NCBI GenBank assembly: GCA_037146835.1
Contig: JBAWWI010000025.1
Coordinates: forward strand, 1 to 24,312
DNA length: 24,312 nucleotides
Direction of reading: 5' to 3'
Source: IMCC26256 sp037146835
Lineage (GTDB): Bacteria; Actinomycetota; Acidimicrobiia; IMCC26256
The notes under the pieces were generated by a model. That model saw only the letters and a program-made list of their open reading frames with translations, was not told where the DNA came from and made no database searches. This document shows, one piece after another, positions 21,837 through 24,312 of the stretch (positions are counted from its first letter, which is position 1; every line of letters starts with the position of its first letter). The translations under genes and the position numbers were made by a program.

Positions 21837-22322
21837 TCAGCCCCGACGTTTAGCGAAGTAGTTCGTTAACAGTAGGGCGCCCTCCGCGGCATGAATACCG
21901 CTTACAACTTGAACCTCATGGTTAAGGCGCGGGTCGCATGACAGGTTGTAGAGCGTCCCCATTGCCCCCGCCTTGGGGTCAGCTGCCCCGAATACAACCA
22001 AACCGAGTCTTGAGTTGATGGAGGCACCCGCACACATCGGGCATGGCTCGAGAGTTACGACAAGAGCGTATTCATTTAATCGCCACGAGCCGATTGCAAT
22101 CGATGCATCGCGTAGAGCAAGTATCTCTGCATGCGCAGTTGTGTCCTGCGTGAGCTCGCGTTCGTTGTGGCGCGATGCGATTACTTGGCCGGTCTCGATG
22201 TTTACGACGATCGCCCCAACTGGAACATCGCCATGCGCAGTAGCCGCTTCAGCCTCTAGGAGAGCAAGGTCCATCCAGGACTGCAGAGTCTCTAAAGAAG
22301 GGCCAGTGGCGTCGATGCTCAT
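21837..22322 (-). CDS. tadA: tRNA-specific adenosine deaminase
   Basis: Zinc cytidine/adenosine deaminase-fold enzyme that converts A34 of tRNA-Arg(ACG) to inosine, needed for decoding CGN codons. Counted from a TTG at 22331, zinc ligands are His67 in AHAEILALRDA with catalytic Glu69, and Cys97 and Cys100 in LEPCPMCAGA. DVPVGAIVV (35-43) and NSRLGLVVFGAADPKAGAMG are TadA-specific. ATG 22322 (161 aa) is preferred over TTG 22331: TACGCT lies eight bases upstream and the family start aligns. It lies between two tRNA-Ser genes on the same strand, 25 bases from one and 39 from the other, so it may share their transcript. Confidence 0.94.
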   Translation of the reverse strand: MSIDATGPSLETLQSWMDLALLEAEAATAHGDVPVGAIVVNIETGQVIASRHNERELTQDTTAHAEILALRDASIAIGSWRLNEYALVVTLEPCPMCAGASINSRLGLVVFGAADPKAGAMGTLYNLSCDPRLNHEVQVVSGIHAAEGALLLTNYFAKRRG

Positions 22323-22361
22323 GGGCGGCAAGCGTAGGGCGCGACTACCTAGTACTAACGA

Positions 22362-22447
22362 TGGCGGAGGGGGTGGGATTCGAACCCACGGAGCTTGCGC
22401 TCACACGCTTTCCAAGCGTGCCGATTCGGCCGCTCTCGCACCCCTCC
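22362..22447 (-). tRNA. tRNA-Ser, anticodon GGA
   Basis: The reverse complement again starts GGAGGGGTGCGAGAGCGG and ends in an encoded CCA. The anticodon stem CACGC/GCGTG encloses TTGGAAA, giving anticodon GGA, which reads UCC and UCU. The variable arm TGAGC-GCAA-GCTC is class II. 86 nt. Its first 27 bases are identical to the tRNA-Ser(CGA) at 21724-21811. Confidence 0.97.
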
Positions 22448-22481
22448 CGGGGACGCAGATGGTACAGGGCGCAGAGGCTGA

Positions 22482-22487
22482 TACGGT
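22482..22487 (+). promoter_or_regulatory. -10 hexamer TACGGT of the SRP RNA gene
   Basis: TACGGT ends six bases before 22494, the first base of the perfect 11-bp closing helix of the SRP RNA, the right distance for a start there. A -35 box is not clear. It is the same hexamer as before the UbiB-like gene. Confidence 0.5.
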
Positions 22488-22493
22488 GGCCGG

Positions 22494-22774
22494 GCGGACC
22501 GTGCTAGGTGGGGAGTTCGTGGTGCCCTATACCCCAGATCCACTTTTAGGGGGCTGAATTCCCATCCGAGGCCCGATTTGCCACTGTTAGAGCGCCTCGC
22601 ACGTGGTGTTGTGAGTCGGGTCCTTAAGCAACGGGATCTTCGTGAAACGAGTCAGGTCCGTAAAGGAAGCAGCTCTCAGCGGAGCCCCCCGTGTGCCTTG
22701 AGGTAGCCCGGCTTCTAGCCGGCGACGAGACACGCGGGCAGTGGCTCCGGGTCGACGGTGGGTGCACGGTCCGC
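22494..22774 (+). ncRNA. ffs: Signal recognition particle RNA, large form with Alu domain
   Basis: About 281 nt closed by an 11-bp perfect helix (22494-22504 with 22764-22774, GCGGACCGTGC/GCACGGTCCGC). The S-domain core has GTCAGGTCC...GGAAGCAGC (22651-22673), ACGGG (22631-22635) pairing with CCCGT, and CCTTAAG (22622-22628) pairing with CTTGAGG (22698-22704). The 5' part matches, from memory, the Alu domain of Bacillus subtilis scRNA: helix 3 GGG/CCC (22511-22513/22525-22527) and helix 4 CCCC/GGGG (22532-22535/22549-22552). Loop bases GTGG (22519-22522) and CCAC (22540-22543) can pair across the two hairpins. The RNA forms the SRP with Ffh and targets membrane proteins. The position directly before dnaX is common in actinobacteria, but those I know there have a short RNA of about 100 nt. 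Confidence 0.9.
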
Positions 22775-22785
22775 ACTTTTTATTT
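22761..22785 (+). terminator. Terminator of the SRP RNA
   Basis: A small stem (GTGC/GCAC extended by G-T pairs, 22761-22778) or the RNA's own closing helix is followed by TTTTTATTT, part of a T-run at 22777-22785. This is the only T-rich tract after the SRP RNA. Confidence 0.6.
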
Positions 22786-22788
22786 CGG

Positions 22789-22820
22789 CACTAACCAAAC
22801 TCCCCAATTATTGGTTAGTG
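22789..22820. promoter_or_regulatory. Perfect 10-bp inverted repeat upstream of dnaX
   Basis: CACTAACCAA (22789-22798) and TTGGTTAGTG (22811-22820) are perfect complements around a 12-base loop. It lies just after the SRP terminator T-run and 45 bases before dnaX. No T-run follows on either strand, so an operator or mRNA hairpin is more likely than a terminator. A -10-like TAGGGT (22852-22857) sits eight bases before the dnaX ATG. Confidence 0.6.
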
Positions 22821-22865
22821 ATCGGGCCTGTAATTAGTCCCCCTCGGTCGCTAGGGTCAGGGGCA

Positions 22866-24312
22866 ATGGCATTCCAGTCGCTCTACCGCAAATACCGACC
22901 CCAGCGTTTCGATGCTTTGGTTGGCCAAGACCCAGTTACGACTGCACTTCGCAACGCTGTACGCGAGCACCGTGTTGGGCACGCATATTTACTCTCAGGG
23001 CCTCGCGGCACAGGTAAGACCACTAGCGCGCGAATTCTTGCGAAGGCTCTCAACTGTCTCGACCTAGGTGCTGATGGCGAGCCGTGTGACGCATGTATTA
23101 ACTGCACTGGCATCAGTGCTGGAACGTTTACCGATTTGATTGAGCTCGACGCAGCATCAAACCGCGGCGTACAAGAGGCGCGCGATTTGGTCTCTCGAAT
23201 CAACCTTGGTCTAGGAGCAGGTTCATCTCGCAAGGTATACATCCTTGACGAGGTCCACATGCTCACAACGGAGGCATCCAATACGCTTCTCAAGACCCTT
23301 GAAGAGCCACCAGACCATGTGGTTTTTGTACTCGCAACAACTGATCCACAGAAGGTGCTCCCGACAATTAGATCGCGCACCCAGCACTTTGAGTTCTCTC
23401 TGCTCTCGGTTCAAGACCTCTCTGCACACCTCGCACATATCCTTGATTTAGAGGCTGTTGAGTATGAGGATGAGGCACTCGAGATTGTTGCGCGTGCTGC
23501 AGCCGGTAGTGCCCGTGACGCTCTCTCGCTACTCGACCAAGCTCTGGCCCACTCCGATGGTCGTGTAACGGCTGAGCAGGTTCGTCGTGCATTTGGAGGC
23601 TCTCCATTTGCGCAGCGCTTGGCCGTGTTAGATGCAGTCGCCGCGGAGGATACGGCTGGAGTGCTTGTTTGTAATGCAGCGTTGCTTGCATCAGGTCATG
23701 ACCCGCGCAGGATTGCAGAGGATCTCCTTCGAACACTTAGAGATACTTTTCTCTTGATTGCAGGTGGCGGTCGTGTCGAGGTTGATCCTCCGTTAGAGGA
23801 GCAAGCGCAACTTAAAGTTGTTGGTGCTGCTCTCGGCACGGCGCAGATGGTGCGAGCGCTCGAGACTCTTGGGCAGGCAATCATTGATATGCGTGGCTCC
23901 GAGGCAGCCGACCCGCGACTCGTGTTGGAGGTTGCATTGGTGCGCCTCGCGCGTCGCGATACGGGCACGCCGCTCCAGGCCCTCTCGGATCGTGTTGAGC
24001 GCCTTGAGCGCGCAGTGGGCGAGGGGCGCTCGATCTCAGCGGTACCTAGCGGCGATGAAGGTCGAGAGAAGGCAGCGACGCCGAGAGCAGCGGCACCACT
24101 GGCACCTAAAACTCCGCAAGTAACTGAAGCTCCGTCGCGACCGCAAGCACCTCAGCCTGCGAGCGCGTCGGCGCCGCGTCCGAGTGCACCGAGTCCTCCA
24201 ATCTCTCCAAAGCCGTCAGGCTCTCCAGAGCCCGAGGAGCCAACATTCTCCCCATCCTCACCGCGCCCTGGTCTAGGGGCGCTGAGGGCCTCTGTGAGAG
24301 CGATTACTGATG
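22866..24312 (+). CDS. dnaX: DNA polymerase III subunits gamma/tau, 3' end cut by the window
   Basis: Clamp-loader ATPase that loads the sliding clamp and couples the replisome. The N-terminus MAFQSLYRKYRPQRFDALVGQ is classical. Walker A GPRGTGKTT is at residues 45-53, a zinc module at Cys64, Cys74, Cys77 and Cys80, LIELDAASNRGV at 91-102, Walker B VYILDEVHML at 124-133, LLKTLEEPP at 141-149, and TIRSRTQ at 167-173, where the usual SRC motif reads SRT. From about residue 395 the chain becomes Pro/Ala/Ser-rich, as in tau linkers. At least 482 codons are present and no stop occurs before the edge, so tau-type length is expected. No slippery A-tract for frameshifting is seen in the visible part. 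ATG 22866 has AGGGG close upstream. Confidence 0.97.
   Translation, partial: MAFQSLYRKYRPQRFDALVGQDPVTTALRNAVREHRVGHAYLLSGPRGTGKTTSARILAKALNCLDLGADGEPCDACINCTGISAGTFTDLIELDAASNRGVQEARDLVSRINLGLGAGSSRKVYILDEVHMLTTEASNTLLKTLEEPPDHVVFVLATTDPQKVLPTIRSRTQHFEFSLLSVQDLSAHLAHILDLEAVEYEDEALEIVARAAAGSARDALSLLDQALAHSDGRVTAEQVRRAFGGSPFAQRLAVLDAVAAEDTAGVLVCNAALLASGHDPRRIAEDLLRTLRDTFLLIAGGGRVEVDPPLEEQAQLKVVGAALGTAQMVRALETLGQAIIDMRGSEAADPRLVLEVALVRLARRDTGTPLQALSDRVERLERAVGEGRSISAVPSGDEGREKAATPRAAAPLAPKTPQVTEAPSRPQAPQPASASAPRPSAPSPPISPKPSGSPEPEEPTFSPSSPRPGLGALRASVRAITD

Noticed and set aside
21973..22557. Plus-strand open frame (194 codons) over tadA, tRNA-Ser and the SRP RNA start
   Set aside because: It crosses a tRNA gene and the SRP RNA 5' end and is antisense to tadA, so it cannot be a real protein gene.
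22612..22720. Short 4.5S-type SRP RNA only
   Set aside because: The S-domain alone would fit, but the perfect 11-bp outer helix and the Alu-like 5' hairpins require the longer RNA from 22494 to 22774.
22866..24312. Programmed frameshift producing a gamma form of DnaX
   Set aside because: No slippery A-tract with a following hairpin is visible in the part present; the 3' end lies outside the window.
1..24312. CRISPR array, prophage or insertion sequence
   Set aside because: The only repeats are 13-14 base tandem arrays without spacers and the tRNA pair; no transposase, integrase or phage gene is seen.

Overview
This window looks like a chromosomal segment of an actinobacterium (Actinomycetota). 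The lineage call rests on several genes of mainly actinobacterial families: an Rpf-type resuscitation factor, DUF3151, DUF2505, the MSMEG_4193-type phosphatase / DUF3090 / SCO1664-like kinase trio, and a mycobacterial-type hibernation factor with two C-terminal domains. Base composition is moderate in GC and many start codons sit directly behind a TANNNT hexamer with no Shine-Dalgarno sequence, which is the leaderless layout common in this phylum. A planktonic or Acidimicrobiia-like member would fit, but class cannot be settled from the sequence alone. No phage, insertion sequence or CRISPR array is visible.

Layout. 1-2454: ribosome hibernation factor, then a formylglycine phosphonate/phosphodiester hydrolase. 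2455-2933: a 479-base gene-free region with a CRP-type palindrome, a perfect DnaA box inside a palindrome, G-runs and a structured leader, all upstream of rpf (2934-3647). 3648-9636: a + strand run of an ABC1/UbiB kinase-like gene, lgt, and a MacB-type ABC exporter pair. 9685-12745: purE (-), a nitronate monooxygenase-like flavoenzyme (+), gmd (-) and DUF3151 (-). 12872-14927: the overlapping actinobacterial trio (+). 14952-17725: a minus-strand cluster of an FrhB-type Fe-S flavoprotein, a ClC channel and a small receiver-like protein. 17890-20142: copper ATPase copA. 20204-21626: DUF2505 (-) and metF (+), divergent. 21724-22447: tRNA-Ser(CGA), tadA and tRNA-Ser(GGA), all minus. 22494-22774: a large SRP RNA, then dnaX, which runs off the right edge.

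Most content is housekeeping: translation and secretion (tRNAs, TadA, SRP RNA, Lgt, HPF), purine and one-carbon metabolism (PurE, MetF), replication (DnaX), envelope sugar (Gmd) and metal or anion transport. The most unusual items are (1) an SRP RNA of about 281 nt with an Alu domain, where the actinobacteria I know carry the short form, including a loop-loop pairing that appears to covary with the Bacillus RNA; (2) the dense regulatory region ahead of rpf; (3) the uncharacterised kinase/phosphatase trio; (4) a ClC protein lacking the proton glutamate and overlapping a receiver-like gene; and (5) short 13-14 base tandem repeats at three gene ends, two of which contain the stop codons of both converging genes. 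All comparisons to other organisms are from memory, not from a search.
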